Shown one piece after another: positions 28,295 through 36,236 of a DNA stretch of 64,000 bases. The notes under the pieces are model-generated. The model worked only from the letters and a program-made list of their open reading frames with translations. It was not told where the DNA came from and made no database searches. How positions within the stretch are numbered: position 1 is the stretch's first letter; each line of letters begins with the position of its first letter. Origin of the DNA: Sulfuriferula sp047300855. GTDB taxonomy: Bacteria > Pseudomonadota > Gammaproteobacteria > Burkholderiales > Sulfuriferulaceae. The stretch lies in NCBI RefSeq assembly GCF_047300855.1, contig NZ_CP170197.1, positions 620,001 to 684,000 of the forward strand. Direction: 5' to 3'. The position numbers and the translations under genes were made by a program.

Positions 28295-28942
28295 ATGAAA
28301 ATTATCCTGGCCGACGATCATGCGCTGTTTCGTGAAGGAGCACGCCATCTGCTGCAGCAGATGGGGAAGGATGTGGAAGTGCTGGAAGCGGGAACCTGTC
28401 AGGAGGCCATCGCACACGCCAATCAACATGAGGACATCGATCTCGCATTGCTCGATCTGCACATGCCCGGCGTAACTGGCGTCGAGTGCGTCGTTCATTT
28501 CCAGACCGCTCACCCCGATGTGCCGATCGTGGTGCTGTCGGGTTCCGAATCGCGTCCCAACGTGCAGGCAGTCCTGGATGTCGGAGCGCTGGGCTATATC
28601 CCAAAATCTTCCTCCAGTCAGGTCATGCTCTCGGCCATACGCCTGGTATTGTCGGGCGGCATTTACTTGCCGCCGCTGGTGATGGATCAGGAGTTGGCCG
28701 CCACGGAAGTAATGGCTGCTCCCCAGGCTACTTCACGGGGCCAAACGTCGTGTTGTTTGACCGAACGCCAAATGGATGTGCTCAAACTGCTCGCTGCGGG
28801 TAAGCCAAATAAACTCATTGCGCGCGAATTGGGGTTGGGTGAAGGGACCATCAAAGTCCATCTGGCCGGTATTTTCCGCACCCTGGAAGTGAATAACCGC
28901 ACCGAAGCAGTGATGGAAGCGCAGCGGCGCAAATTGCTGTAG
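28295..28942 (+). CDS. LuxR/NarL-family response regulator
   Basis: Transcriptional regulator, 215 residues. The receiver domain has the acidic pair D7-D8, phosphoacceptor D54 (LALLDLHMPG) and the lysine in GYIPKSSSS. The C-terminal LuxR helix-turn-helix spans about residues 150-205 (LTERQMDVLKLLAAGKPNKLIARELGLGEGTIKVH). It starts 3 bases after the receptor stop, so it is in its operon. The likely phosphodonor is the hybrid kinase at 30333-32222, although a gap of about 450 bases separates the pairs. Confidence 0.9.
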   Translation: MKIILADDHALFREGARHLLQQMGKDVEVLEAGTCQEAIAHANQHEDIDLALLDLHMPGVTGVECVVHFQTAHPDVPIVVLSGSESRPNVQAVLDVGALGYIPKSSSSQVMLSAIRLVLSGGIYLPPLVMDQELAATEVMAAPQATSRGQTSCCLTERQMDVLKLLAAGKPNKLIARELGLGEGTIKVHLAGIFRTLEVNNRTEAVMEAQRRKLL

Positions 28943-29394
28943 TCGTGTTTGCACGACTTGCAATCTTTGCGCCATTGGCAACGACGGGTATCCTTGCTCT
29001 TGTAAGTTGAAACGGCAAGATAAAAAAAGAACCCCCATTTCCAGATAGAGAATGGGGGTTAAGCGGCAGTCTTGAGTGGCACTGCTGATGCCATGTTGTG
29101 AGTGGGTTGATTGGCTGTTGTTGGTTATTTCTTTCCAGATCAAACTTATCCTGTTGCGACAGGCGTACTGCGAGTCGACACGCTGAATTATCCGCGCCTG
29201 GAGGAAAATGGAAATCCACCATTCGGCCTAATTTTAGATAAATCAACGAATTACTGTATCAAATGGACTAATTCGAATGGCCTAGACCATCGCAAAACTA
29301 CACGTTTGGCGGTTCGCAGATGACAATCCTGCAAGACGGCGAAACAAATGGCAGGATGCCGAAACCAGAACCGATGCGGGGAAAAACAACAGAA
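28943..29394. other. Long gap inside the sensory module
   Basis: This 452-base stretch has no convincing gene on the plus strand. It holds a minus-strand terminator at 29022-29060, a CCTGT-TGCG-ACAGG hairpin at about 29152-29165 and a spaced inverted repeat CCATTCG (29219-29225) / CGAATGG (29274-29280). It is AT-richer than its neighbours after 29200. It probably contains the promoter of the binding protein-kinase pair and perhaps a minus-strand small RNA. Confidence 0.5.
29022..29060 (-). terminator. Minus-strand intrinsic terminator with no matching gene
   Basis: AACCCCCATT at 29030-29039 and AATGGGGGTT at 29051-29060 are a perfect 10-bp stem with an 11-base loop. On the minus strand the stem is followed by a run of seven U residues (the seven A residues at 29022-29028). 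No U-tract follows on the plus strand. The transcript it ends must start to the right, where no minus-strand gene is seen. Confidence 0.75.
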
Positions 29395-30336
29395 ATGGGC
29401 AAGCGCCTCTACCTATTGCCGGACACCCTGCTGCTGTGGCTGGCTGTGCTGCTGGGTATGGGGTTTGCGACTGAGGGCTGCGCGCGTGAAGTGGTGCTGG
29501 TACTGTCTGAACGAAGCGCTCCGTATCTGGAGGCCGCCGCCGCAATAAGCAGCGGCCTGGCGGAAGCTGATGGGAAGCTCGCGCTGCGCATATTGAGCAT
29601 GAATGAGGTGCGTGATAGTGGGTTTGGTGCCGATACCTTGTTGGTTCCTCTGGGTGTGAAAGCTACAGAAACGCTTGCTCGTTTGCCCGGCGCCGCACCG
29701 GTACTGGCCGGTTTGTTGCCACGTCAGCATTACGAGAAAATAATGCGCGAACTGGTATTGCGAGCACGCCGCCACCAGTTTAGTGCTGTGAGTCTGGATC
29801 AGCCCTATCTCCGCCAGTTTCGGCTATTGAATGCGGCGCTACCTGATATAAAACAGGTCGGTGTGTTGCTGGGATCAGCCACACTGGGTGAGCGGGATAT
29901 GCTGGAGGTGGCCGCGGAGGACAGCCGCTTGCAACTGGTGGCCAAAACATTGGACAACGCCACGACACTATTTCCGGATATTGACGCGGTATTGCTGCAT
30001 AGCGACGCTTTGCTGCTGCTGCCGGATGTCGAAGTGGTGAACCGCGCCAGTTTGCAGAGCTTGATTCTGACCTCCTATCGCCAGCGCAGACCGGTACTTG
30101 GTTATTCGGCTGCACTGGTCAAAGCGGGAGCACTGCTCGCGGTCTATTCCACTCCGGAGCAGATTGGCCGGCAGATCGCAGAGATAATCCGCCGCAAGCC
30201 TTTTGTGTTGCCACCGCCCCAGCCGCCGCGTTATTTTAGTGTGATGGTTAACCGAAATGTAGCGCGCGCCCTGTCGCTCACCATCCCGGCGGATGCACAG
30301 CTGTATGCTGCTTTGCTAGCGGAGCCCCAGCCGTGA
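29395..30336 (+). CDS. Periplasmic binding-protein-like protein (ABC substrate-binding family)
   Basis: Exported protein, 313 residues from the ATG at 29395, chosen because it gives a proper signal peptide (MGKRLYLLPDTLLLWLAVLLG, cleavage near residue 30); earlier in-frame ATGs at 29320, 29356 and 29374 would bury it. The body resembles the COG2984-type uncharacterised ABC binding proteins: a Rossmann-like half with DTLLVPLGVKATETLA, then QVGVLLGSATLGERDML and a second half ending with the hinge return. No permease or ATPase is nearby. Its stop overlaps the kinase start (GTGA), so it is probably a sensory partner of the kinase rather than part of a transporter. Confidence 0.65.
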   Translation: MGKRLYLLPDTLLLWLAVLLGMGFATEGCAREVVLVLSERSAPYLEAAAAISSGLAEADGKLALRILSMNEVRDSGFGADTLLVPLGVKATETLARLPGAAPVLAGLLPRQHYEKIMRELVLRARRHQFSAVSLDQPYLRQFRLLNAALPDIKQVGVLLGSATLGERDMLEVAAEDSRLQLVAKTLDNATTLFPDIDAVLLHSDALLLLPDVEVVNRASLQSLILTSYRQRRPVLGYSAALVKAGALLAVYSTPEQIGRQIAEIIRRKPFVLPPPQPPRYFSVMVNRNVARALSLTIPADAQLYAALLAEPQP

Positions 30337-32222
30337 ACCGGTGGGGTTTGCGACAACATGCGATGCTCTTGGGTATGTTGCCGGTGTTGATCACCGCAGT
30401 GCTTCTTGGGGTGTATTTCAGTTATAGCCGTATCCAGGATGCCGAGCAGGCGCTGCGCGAACGTGGCGCCGCCCAGGCACGCTATTTGGCGACTGCGGCG
30501 GAATACGGCGTGGTTGCCTACAATCAGAAGTTTTTGCAAAACCTGCTGAACGCGCAGCATGCCGAGACAGGGGTGGATTTTGCGGCCATCTACGATACGC
30601 GTTTCAAACTGCTGGCTTCCGCCGGGGAGGTGCCATCCACCCTACAGGGTGCGACCGAGCCGATGGAAGTCGGCGACAGGCTGGTTTTTACTGCGCCCAT
30701 AGATATGGCTCCTCTGCACGCTACCGATATGTTTACCTTGCATGAGAATGCGCCGGATATATCGGGGCATCGTATCGGGTGGGTACGAGTGGGCGTTTCT
30801 TTGCAGCATCTGGCTGCCATCAATCGCGCCATGTTATTGACCAGCGCAGGTATTTGTCTGCTGGTGATGATGTTCGGTATTGCGCTGGCGTTGCGTTTAT
30901 CAAGAAACGTGACAAAACCGATACGTGAAATGCTGACTGTGGTGCACGCCATCGGTGCTGGTAATCTGCACGCACGCGTGGAGCATGACGCCGGGGGTGA
31001 ACTGGGCGCGCTGCAAGTTGGCATCAATCAGATGACAGAGGATCTCACTACCTCGCGAGTAGGCATGCAGCAGCGTATTCGAGAGGCGACTGCCGCGCTG
31101 GCCGAACAGAAAGAAGCTGCCGAGCACGCCAACATCGCCAAATCTAAATTCTTGGCTGCAGCCAGCCATGACCTGCGCCAACCCATCCATGCGCTGGGGT
31201 TGTTTCTCGCTGCGCTCAAGAATGAACTTCATGAATCTGAACAACTGCGCATACTGACTAATATCGAAGCTTCGGTGGCTGCGATGGAGGGTTTGTTCAA
31301 TTCCTTGCTGGATATTTCCCGGCTTGATGCGGGTGTGCTGGAAGTGCACGAGCGGGTATTTCCGGTGAACCGGGTGCTTGACCGGGTACGCACCGAATTT
31401 ACTCATCAGGCCGAGGCCAAAGGCCTGAAGCTGCTGGTAGTGCCGAGTCGGGCTCTGTTGCATACCGACCCGCTGCTATTGCAGCGTGTGTTGTTCAATC
31501 TGGTGTCGAATGCGGTGCGCTACACAGATTCCGGCGGCGTGGTAGTAGGTTGCCGACGTCGCAATGCGCGGGTGTTGATCGAAGTATGGGATAGCGGACG
31601 AGGTATTCCGGAGGATCGGCAGCAGGACATTTTTGAAGAATTCGTACAGCTGCATAATCCCGAGCGCGCACGCGGCAATGGCCTCGGGCTGGGGTTGGCC
31701 ATCGTTGAGCGCGTGACGCGGCTACTGAATTGCCCGTTGAGTTTGCGCTCTTGTCCGCAACGTGGCTCGGTGTTCAGTATAAGCGTGGCTCAATCTGAGC
31801 CAGGAGCGGTGGTAGAGGATTTACGCGATTCCGGACGGCGCACCCTGTCCGGGCAATTGCATGGGCTGGTTGTGGTCATCGATGATGATGAGGAAATTCT
31901 CACGGCTATGCGTAGCCTGTTGACCGGCTGGGGATTGCAAGTGGTCTCGGCCACCAAGGGTTGCGACGCGCTGGCGCAACTGGATCGGGCGCCAGACGTG
32001 CTGCTTTGCGATTACCGCCTGCGTGATGGGGAGATCGGGCTGGATGTTATCGCAAGGTTTCGCGCTATATTTGGTGCGGGCATACCGGCAGTGCTGATTA
32101 CCGGCGATACGGCTCCCGAATCAGTACGTGCAATCAAGGTCAGTGGCCATGCGCTGCTGTATAAGCCGGTGCGGCCGGCCAAACTGCGCGTATTGCTGTC
32201 GAAAATGCTGCCGCACTTGTAA
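30333..32222 (+). CDS. Hybrid sensor histidine kinase with receiver domain
   Basis: Inner-membrane hybrid kinase, 629 residues with a GTG start in a 4-base overlap with the preceding gene. Transmembrane helices are at about residues 10-29 and 168-188, flanking a periplasmic domain of about 140 residues. Then come HAMP, a dimerisation domain with the phosphohistidine near residue 279 (ASHDLRQPIHAL), a HATPase domain (NLVSNAVRYTDSGG, GNGLGLGLAIV) and a C-terminal receiver with acceptor aspartate near residue 560 (VLLCDYRL). The small periplasmic domain suggests it may read the state of the upstream binding protein. Confidence 0.92.
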   Translation: MNRWGLRQHAMLLGMLPVLITAVLLGVYFSYSRIQDAEQALRERGAAQARYLATAAEYGVVAYNQKFLQNLLNAQHAETGVDFAAIYDTRFKLLASAGEVPSTLQGATEPMEVGDRLVFTAPIDMAPLHATDMFTLHENAPDISGHRIGWVRVGVSLQHLAAINRAMLLTSAGICLLVMMFGIALALRLSRNVTKPIREMLTVVHAIGAGNLHARVEHDAGGELGALQVGINQMTEDLTTSRVGMQQRIREATAALAEQKEAAEHANIAKSKFLAAASHDLRQPIHALGLFLAALKNELHESEQLRILTNIEASVAAMEGLFNSLLDISRLDAGVLEVHERVFPVNRVLDRVRTEFTHQAEAKGLKLLVVPSRALLHTDPLLLQRVLFNLVSNAVRYTDSGGVVVGCRRRNARVLIEVWDSGRGIPEDRQQDIFEEFVQLHNPERARGNGLGLGLAIVERVTRLLNCPLSLRSCPQRGSVFSISVAQSEPGAVVEDLRDSGRRTLSGQLHGLVVVIDDDEEILTAMRSLLTGWGLQVVSATKGCDALAQLDRAPDVLLCDYRLRDGEIGLDVIARFRAIFGAGIPAVLITGDTAPESVRAIKVSGHALLYKPVRPAKLRVLLSKMLPHL

Positions 32223-32264
32223 AGTCCTGAAAAACCCATATATCAGACATTCTTAATGTACAAT

Positions 32265-32291
32265 AACGGGTTGAATTGTTAACCGTTTTTT
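32265..32291 (+). terminator. Intrinsic terminator after the hybrid kinase gene
   Basis: AACGGGTT at 32265-32272 pairs with AACCGTT at 32281-32287 with one bulged G, followed by a T6 run. It ends the sensory operon 43 bases after the kinase stop and lies just before the fmdB ribosome binding site. Confidence 0.6.
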
Positions 32292-32303
32292 CAGGAGTCT
32301 GCT

Positions 32304-32558
32304 ATGCCTATCTACGCTTACAAATGCGCTGCTTGTGGCCACGCCGAAGACGTCATGCAAAAAATGTCTGCTGCCGCCCTCACGGTGTGTCCGCAATGCG
32401 GCAAGGATAGCTTCAGTAAACAACTTACCGCGGCCGGCTTCCAGCTTAAAGGGAATGGCTATTATGCCACCGACTTCAAGGGAGGCAGTCCTGCCAAGAA
32501 GGAAGAAGCTGCCCCAGCCCCGGCTTGTGGAACCGGAGCGTGCCCGGCGTGTACTTGA
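32304..32558 (+). CDS. FmdB-family zinc ribbon protein
   Basis: Small putative regulatory protein, 84 residues. The N-terminal zinc ribbon has CAAC and CPQC pairs (MPIYAYKCAACGHAEDVMQKM, TVCPQCGKDSF). The C-terminal tail has a further cysteine-rich end, CGTGACPACT. CAGGAG precedes the ATG. It opens the conserved betaproteobacterial block fmdB-DUF502-aspS. Its molecular role is unknown; the name comes from a formamidase operon in another organism. Confidence 0.9.
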   Translation: MPIYAYKCAACGHAEDVMQKMSAAALTVCPQCGKDSFSKQLTAAGFQLKGNGYYATDFKGGSPAKKEEAAPAPACGTGACPACT

Positions 32559-32595
32559 CCAGACGCAACCACGGGCTGCGCGAAAGTAAAGCAAT

Positions 32596-33213
32596 ATGAA
32601 ACGCTACTTCATCACCGGGCTCCTGATCTGGGTGCCGCTGGGGATTACCCTGTGGGTGCTCAATCTCATTATCGGCAGCATGGATCAGACTCTGCTGTTG
32701 CTGCCCCATGCGTGGCGGCCAGAGGCATGGTTGGGGATGCATCTGCCCGGCCTGGGCGTGGTGCTGACGTTGGCGGTGATTCTGCTGACGGGTCTGGTGA
32801 CAGCCAATATCATAGGTCAACGCCTACTGCTGTTCTGGGAAAGCCTGTTGGGGCGGATTCCAGTAGTAAAATCAATCTATTACAGCGTCAAGCAGGTGTC
32901 GGACACGTTATTTTCCGGCTCGGGCGAGGCGTTCCGCAAAGTGTTGCTGGTACGCTACCCCCACTCGGACGCGTGGTCTCTGGCATTCCAGACCAACATA
33001 CCCGGTGATGTCGCAGGCAGCCTGGATGCCGAATACGTGGGTGTATTTATTCCTACTACACCCAGCCCGGTGAATGGTTTTTATTTTTTTGTGAAAAAAA
33101 CTGACACCATAGAACTGGGCATCAGTGTGGATGTGGCGCTCAAGTACATTGTTTCCATGGGAGTCGTCTCATCACCCGACAAACAAACGCTGGTCAATCA
33201 TTCCAGCACCTAA
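32596..33213 (+). CDS. DUF502 family membrane protein
   Basis: Inner-membrane protein, 205 residues, with two hydrophobic helices (about residues 5-27 and 52-76) and a conserved soluble C-terminal half containing GRIPVVKSIYYSVKQV and VFIPTTPSPVNGFY. This pattern is diagnostic of DUF502. The function is unknown. It lies 38 bases after fmdB and 40 before aspS, in a conserved arrangement, and is probably cotranscribed with both. Confidence 0.9.
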   Translation: MKRYFITGLLIWVPLGITLWVLNLIIGSMDQTLLLLPHAWRPEAWLGMHLPGLGVVLTLAVILLTGLVTANIIGQRLLLFWESLLGRIPVVKSIYYSVKQVSDTLFSGSGEAFRKVLLVRYPHSDAWSLAFQTNIPGDVAGSLDAEYVGVFIPTTPSPVNGFYFFVKKTDTIELGISVDVALKYIVSMGVVSSPDKQTLVNHSST

Positions 33214-33252
33214 GCAGCTTCAATTTTTCAACAATTCCAATTCAAAATTACC

Positions 33253-35037
33253 ATGCGCACCCATTACTGCGGCTCCGTAAACCGCACCCATCTAGACCAA
33301 ACCATCACACTATGTGGCTGGGCACATCGCCGCCGCGACCACGGCGGGGTAATTTTCATTGATCTGCGCGACCGCGAGGGCATGGTGCAAGTGGTATGCG
33401 ATCCGGATCGTGCCGATACTTTCAAAATTGCCGAGGACGTGCGTACTGAGTTCGTGTTGAAAATCACCGGCCGCGTGCGCTCCCGCCCGGAAGGTACGGT
33501 CAACCCCAATCTGCCGACCGGCGAAATCGAGGTACTGGCACTGGAGATGGAGGTGCTCAACGCTTCTGCCACGCCGCCGTTTCAGCTCGATGACGAAAAC
33601 CTGTCCGAGAACGTGCGTCTGACACACCGTTATCTCGACCTGCGCCGCCCGGTGATGCAGAACAACATGCGCCTGCGCTATCGCGTGGCCAAGACTTTAC
33701 GGGACTACCTTGACGTCAACGGTTTCATGGAAATCGAAACGCCGATGCTGACCCGCTCCACGCCGGAAGGCGCGCGCGACTATCTGGTGCCGTCGCGCGT
33801 GCATGCCGGCATGTTCTACGCGCTGCCGCAGTCGCCGCAACTGTTCAAGCAGTTATTGATGGTGTCCGGTTTTGACCGCTATTTCCAGATCACCAAATGT
33901 TTCCGTGACGAAGATTTACGCGCCGACCGCCAGCCCGAATTCACCCAGGTGGATATTGAAACCTCATTCATGTCCGAAGAGGAAATCATGAATCTGGTGG
34001 AAGCGATGATCCGCGAGATGTTCAAAAAGGTCATGGACGTGGATTTGCCCAATCCGTTTCCGCGCATGCCATACAGCGAGGCGATGAACCGCTATGGTTC
34101 GGACAAGCCGGACATGCGCGTGGCGCTGGAACTGGTCGAACTCACTGACCTGATGAAAACCGTGGACTTCAAGGTATTCCGGGGTGCGGCGGACATGCAA
34201 GGCGGCCGTGTGGCGGCAATGAAAGTTCCCGGTGGCGCGGAGCTGTCGCGCAAAGAGATCGATGACTACACCGATTTTGTCAAAATCTACGGCGCCAAAG
34301 GCCTGGCTTACATCAAGGTCAACGATGTGACCCAGATCAATGAAACCGGTCTGCAATCGCCGATTGTCAAATTCCTGCCAGAAGCGGCGCTGGCCGAGAT
34401 TATCGCGCGCACCAGAGCTGGCAACGGCGATCTGATTTTCTTCGGTGCGGACAAAGCCAGTGTAGTCAACGATGCACTGGGAGCACTGCGCAGCAAGGTC
34501 GGCCACGAAAAAGGCCATGCGGTGAATGAATGGAAGCCACTGTGGGTGGTGGATTTCCCGATGTTTGAATACAACGAAGGCGAGCAACGCTGGGATGCGC
34601 TGCACCACCCTTTCACCGCACCCAAGCTGGGCCACGAAGCACTGCTGGAAAGCAACCCGGGTGCTGCGTTGTCACGCGCTTACGACATGGTGCTGAATGG
34701 CTGGGAAGTGGGTGGCGGTTCGGTGCGTATTCATCAGCAAACAGTCCAGGAAATCGTGTTCCGCGCGCTTGGCATTAGCCAGGAAGAAGCGCGCGAGAAA
34801 TTCGGCTTCCTGCTGGATGCCCTGCAATTCGGTGCCCCGCCGCATGGCGGCCTGGCCTTCGGTCTGGACCGCCTGGTGGCGCTGATGGCGGGCGCTGAAT
34901 CCATCCGCGACGTAATCGCCTTTCCAAAAACTCAGCGTGCCAATGACTTGATGACGCAAGCCCCGAATGCAGTGGACGAGCGTCAGTTGCGGGAATTGCA
35001 CATCCGCCTGCGCAATATAGAACCGGCAAAGGCATAG
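33253..35037 (+). CDS. aspS: Aspartate-tRNA ligase
   Basis: Class II aminoacyl-tRNA synthetase, 594 residues. It has an N-terminal OB anticodon-binding domain (TLCGWAHRRRDHGGVIFIDLRDREG), class II motif 2 (FRDEDLRADRQPEFTQ), a bacterial GAD insertion in the middle and motif 3 (GLAFGLDRLVALM). Whether it is discriminating (tRNA-Asp only) or also charges tRNA-Asn cannot be settled from the window, since gatCAB and asnS are not visible. The start at 33253 has no strong ribosome binding site. Confidence 0.97.
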   Translation: MRTHYCGSVNRTHLDQTITLCGWAHRRRDHGGVIFIDLRDREGMVQVVCDPDRADTFKIAEDVRTEFVLKITGRVRSRPEGTVNPNLPTGEIEVLALEMEVLNASATPPFQLDDENLSENVRLTHRYLDLRRPVMQNNMRLRYRVAKTLRDYLDVNGFMEIETPMLTRSTPEGARDYLVPSRVHAGMFYALPQSPQLFKQLLMVSGFDRYFQITKCFRDEDLRADRQPEFTQVDIETSFMSEEEIMNLVEAMIREMFKKVMDVDLPNPFPRMPYSEAMNRYGSDKPDMRVALELVELTDLMKTVDFKVFRGAADMQGGRVAAMKVPGGAELSRKEIDDYTDFVKIYGAKGLAYIKVNDVTQINETGLQSPIVKFLPEAALAEIIARTRAGNGDLIFFGADKASVVNDALGALRSKVGHEKGHAVNEWKPLWVVDFPMFEYNEGEQRWDALHHPFTAPKLGHEALLESNPGAALSRAYDMVLNGWEVGGGSVRIHQQTVQEIVFRALGISQEEAREKFGFLLDALQFGAPPHGGLAFGLDRLVALMAGAESIRDVIAFPKTQRANDLMTQAPNAVDERQLRELHIRLRNIEPAKA

Positions 35038-35050
35038 CCAGGCTTTGCCA

Positions 35051-35072
35051 CCCCGAACAGGGGGTTATTTTT
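35051..35072 (+). terminator. Short terminator after aspS
   Basis: CCCC and GGGG pair around GAACA and are followed by GTTATTTTT. The 4-5 bp stem is short. It overlaps the stop codon of the convergent minus-strand gene. Confidence 0.4.
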
Positions 35073-35595
35073 GCAGCGCGGCGAGCACTGACTGTTCGAA
35101 GTGTTGTGCCTTGGATGCACTCGCCACAGCGCCGAGGATTTTCTTGCATTTGGCGACTTCGGCCAGCAGTTCGCCTTGCGTTCTGGCTTGTGCGAGCTTG
35201 TCCACATGCGAGGATTTGGCGCCAAACAGTGCAGTCATCATATCTGCAGCATGGCGCTTCGCATCCTCAAAACGGTTGCCGCTATCCGAGCTGTGATGCA
35301 GGGCATGATCCAGCTTTTCGGCCAGATCATCGTGACTGCTGGTTGGGGTGCTTTCGGCGACCTCGGTTTTAACTGGGGCCTCGCTACTGAGGCAGATCAA
35401 GCCTAGCTTTTGCATGTCCAGAAGGGTGCCTTCCAGATCGCTGATGCCAGGCATGGACTGAGCTAGCTGCGCGATGGATAGCGTGCCATCCAGTACAAAC
35501 AGGAGTTGGCGGCAACGTGGTCTGAGGCCGAGTTTGGGTTGTTGCAGTTCGTCACCGCCGAGCGCGGTACGGATAAAGCAGAGTGCAGGATTCAT
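35065..35595 (-). CDS. Hypothetical protein
   Basis: Soluble protein of 176 residues, not recognised. GGAGACAAAAG precedes the ATG, supporting translation. The first 75 residues (CRQLLFVLDGTLSIAQLAQSM, LEGTLLDMQKLGLICL) look like a small winged-helix or PatA-like domain of the sort seen at the ends of some signalling proteins. A low-complexity Ser, Thr and His linker leads to a helical C-terminal half. No signal peptide. It is convergent with aspS and divergent from nudB; the promoter region between is very AT-rich. Confidence 0.6.
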   Translation of the reverse strand: MNPALCFIRTALGGDELQQPKLGLRPRCRQLLFVLDGTLSIAQLAQSMPGISDLEGTLLDMQKLGLICLSSEAPVKTEVAESTPTSSHDDLAEKLDHALHHSSDSGNRFEDAKRHAADMMTALFGAKSSHVDKLAQARTQGELLAEVAKCKKILGAVASASKAQHFEQSVLAALQK

Positions 35596-35687
35596 CTTTT
35601 GTCTCCATGTTTTACGTTTTATTTTTGGTATTTATATACCATTATTATCATAATAACGGCAATTCGTTACGAACCTTGAGAAAGTGC
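35596..35687. promoter_or_regulatory. AT-rich divergent promoter region
   Basis: The 92 bases between the hypothetical gene and nudB contain GGTAT-TTAT-ATACC and the perfect palindrome TTATTATCATAATAA. Such AT-rich symmetric sequence is unusual in this GC-balanced window and suits divergent -10 elements or a nucleoid-protein site. No clear -35 can be assigned. Confidence 0.35.
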
Positions 35688-36125
35688 ATGGAGCAAACGC
35701 ACAAACAGCCGGTTTCAGTGCTGGTCGTCATTTATACCCAGGATCTGCAGGTGCTGTTACTGGAACGTGCCGATCATCCCGGCTTGTGGCAATCGGTCAC
35801 TGGAAGTCGCGATGGTGAGGAAAGCCTCCGGCAAACTGCGGTGCGTGAAGTGAGGGAAGAAACCGGCCTGGATGCGCAATGTTTTCGCCTTGACGACTGG
35901 GGTTATCAAAATACTTTCACCATTTATCCGCAGTGGCGTCATCGCTATGCGCCAGGTGTTACCGAGAATACCGAGCATGTATTCGGTCTGATGTTGCCGA
36001 AAGCATTACCGATCACCGTGTCGCCGCGCGAGCACCTTGACTATATATGGCTAGCCGCTGAAGCGGCACCAGAAAAATGCTTCTCATCCAGCAATGCCGA
36101 AGCAATCAGGCGACTGCTCAAGTAA
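35688..36125 (+). CDS. nudB: Dihydroneopterin triphosphate diphosphatase (NudB-like Nudix hydrolase)
   Basis: Nudix enzyme that in E. coli removes pyrophosphate from dihydroneopterin triphosphate in folate synthesis. The ATG at 35688 (145 residues) is preferred; the frame is open further left but that part is not conserved. The Nudix box is complete: GSRDGEESLRQTAVREVREETG. The N-terminal VLVVIYTQDLQVLLLERAD and C-terminal HLDYIWL match NudB. The gene follows the hypothetical gene divergently, and aspS-nudB proximity is common in proteobacteria. Confidence 0.88.
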   Translation: MEQTHKQPVSVLVVIYTQDLQVLLLERADHPGLWQSVTGSRDGEESLRQTAVREVREETGLDAQCFRLDDWGYQNTFTIYPQWRHRYAPGVTENTEHVFGLMLPKALPITVSPREHLDYIWLAAEAAPEKCFSSSNAEAIRRLLK

Positions 36126-36170
36126 ATTCCGTGAGGCGAGGCAGCAATATGAGGTTTCGCATAACCATGT

Positions 36171-36204
36171 TTGTCATGTAACTGTCATAGTGTACCTATA
36201 GGAT
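36171..36204 (+). promoter_or_regulatory. Pho box and associated -10 before the EAL-CBS-GGDEF gene
   Basis: TTGTCAT at 36171-36177 and CTGTCAT at 36182-36188 are direct repeats separated by GTAA, so their starts are 11 bases apart, as in the classical PhoB site CTGTCAT-N4-CTGTCAT. A TAGGAT -10 at 36199-36204 begins 10 bases after the box, the expected PhoB-dependent spacing. The gene starts 32 bases further on. Only one base of the two repeats departs from consensus. Confidence 0.6.
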
Positions 36205-36236
36205 GCCCAGGTTATTTTGTAAATAGGTAAGTAGCC

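Noticed and set aside
29111..29323. 70-codon frame with a TTG start in the gap before the binding-protein gene
   Set aside because: No ribosome binding site and no recognisable family; coding bias is unlike the neighbours.
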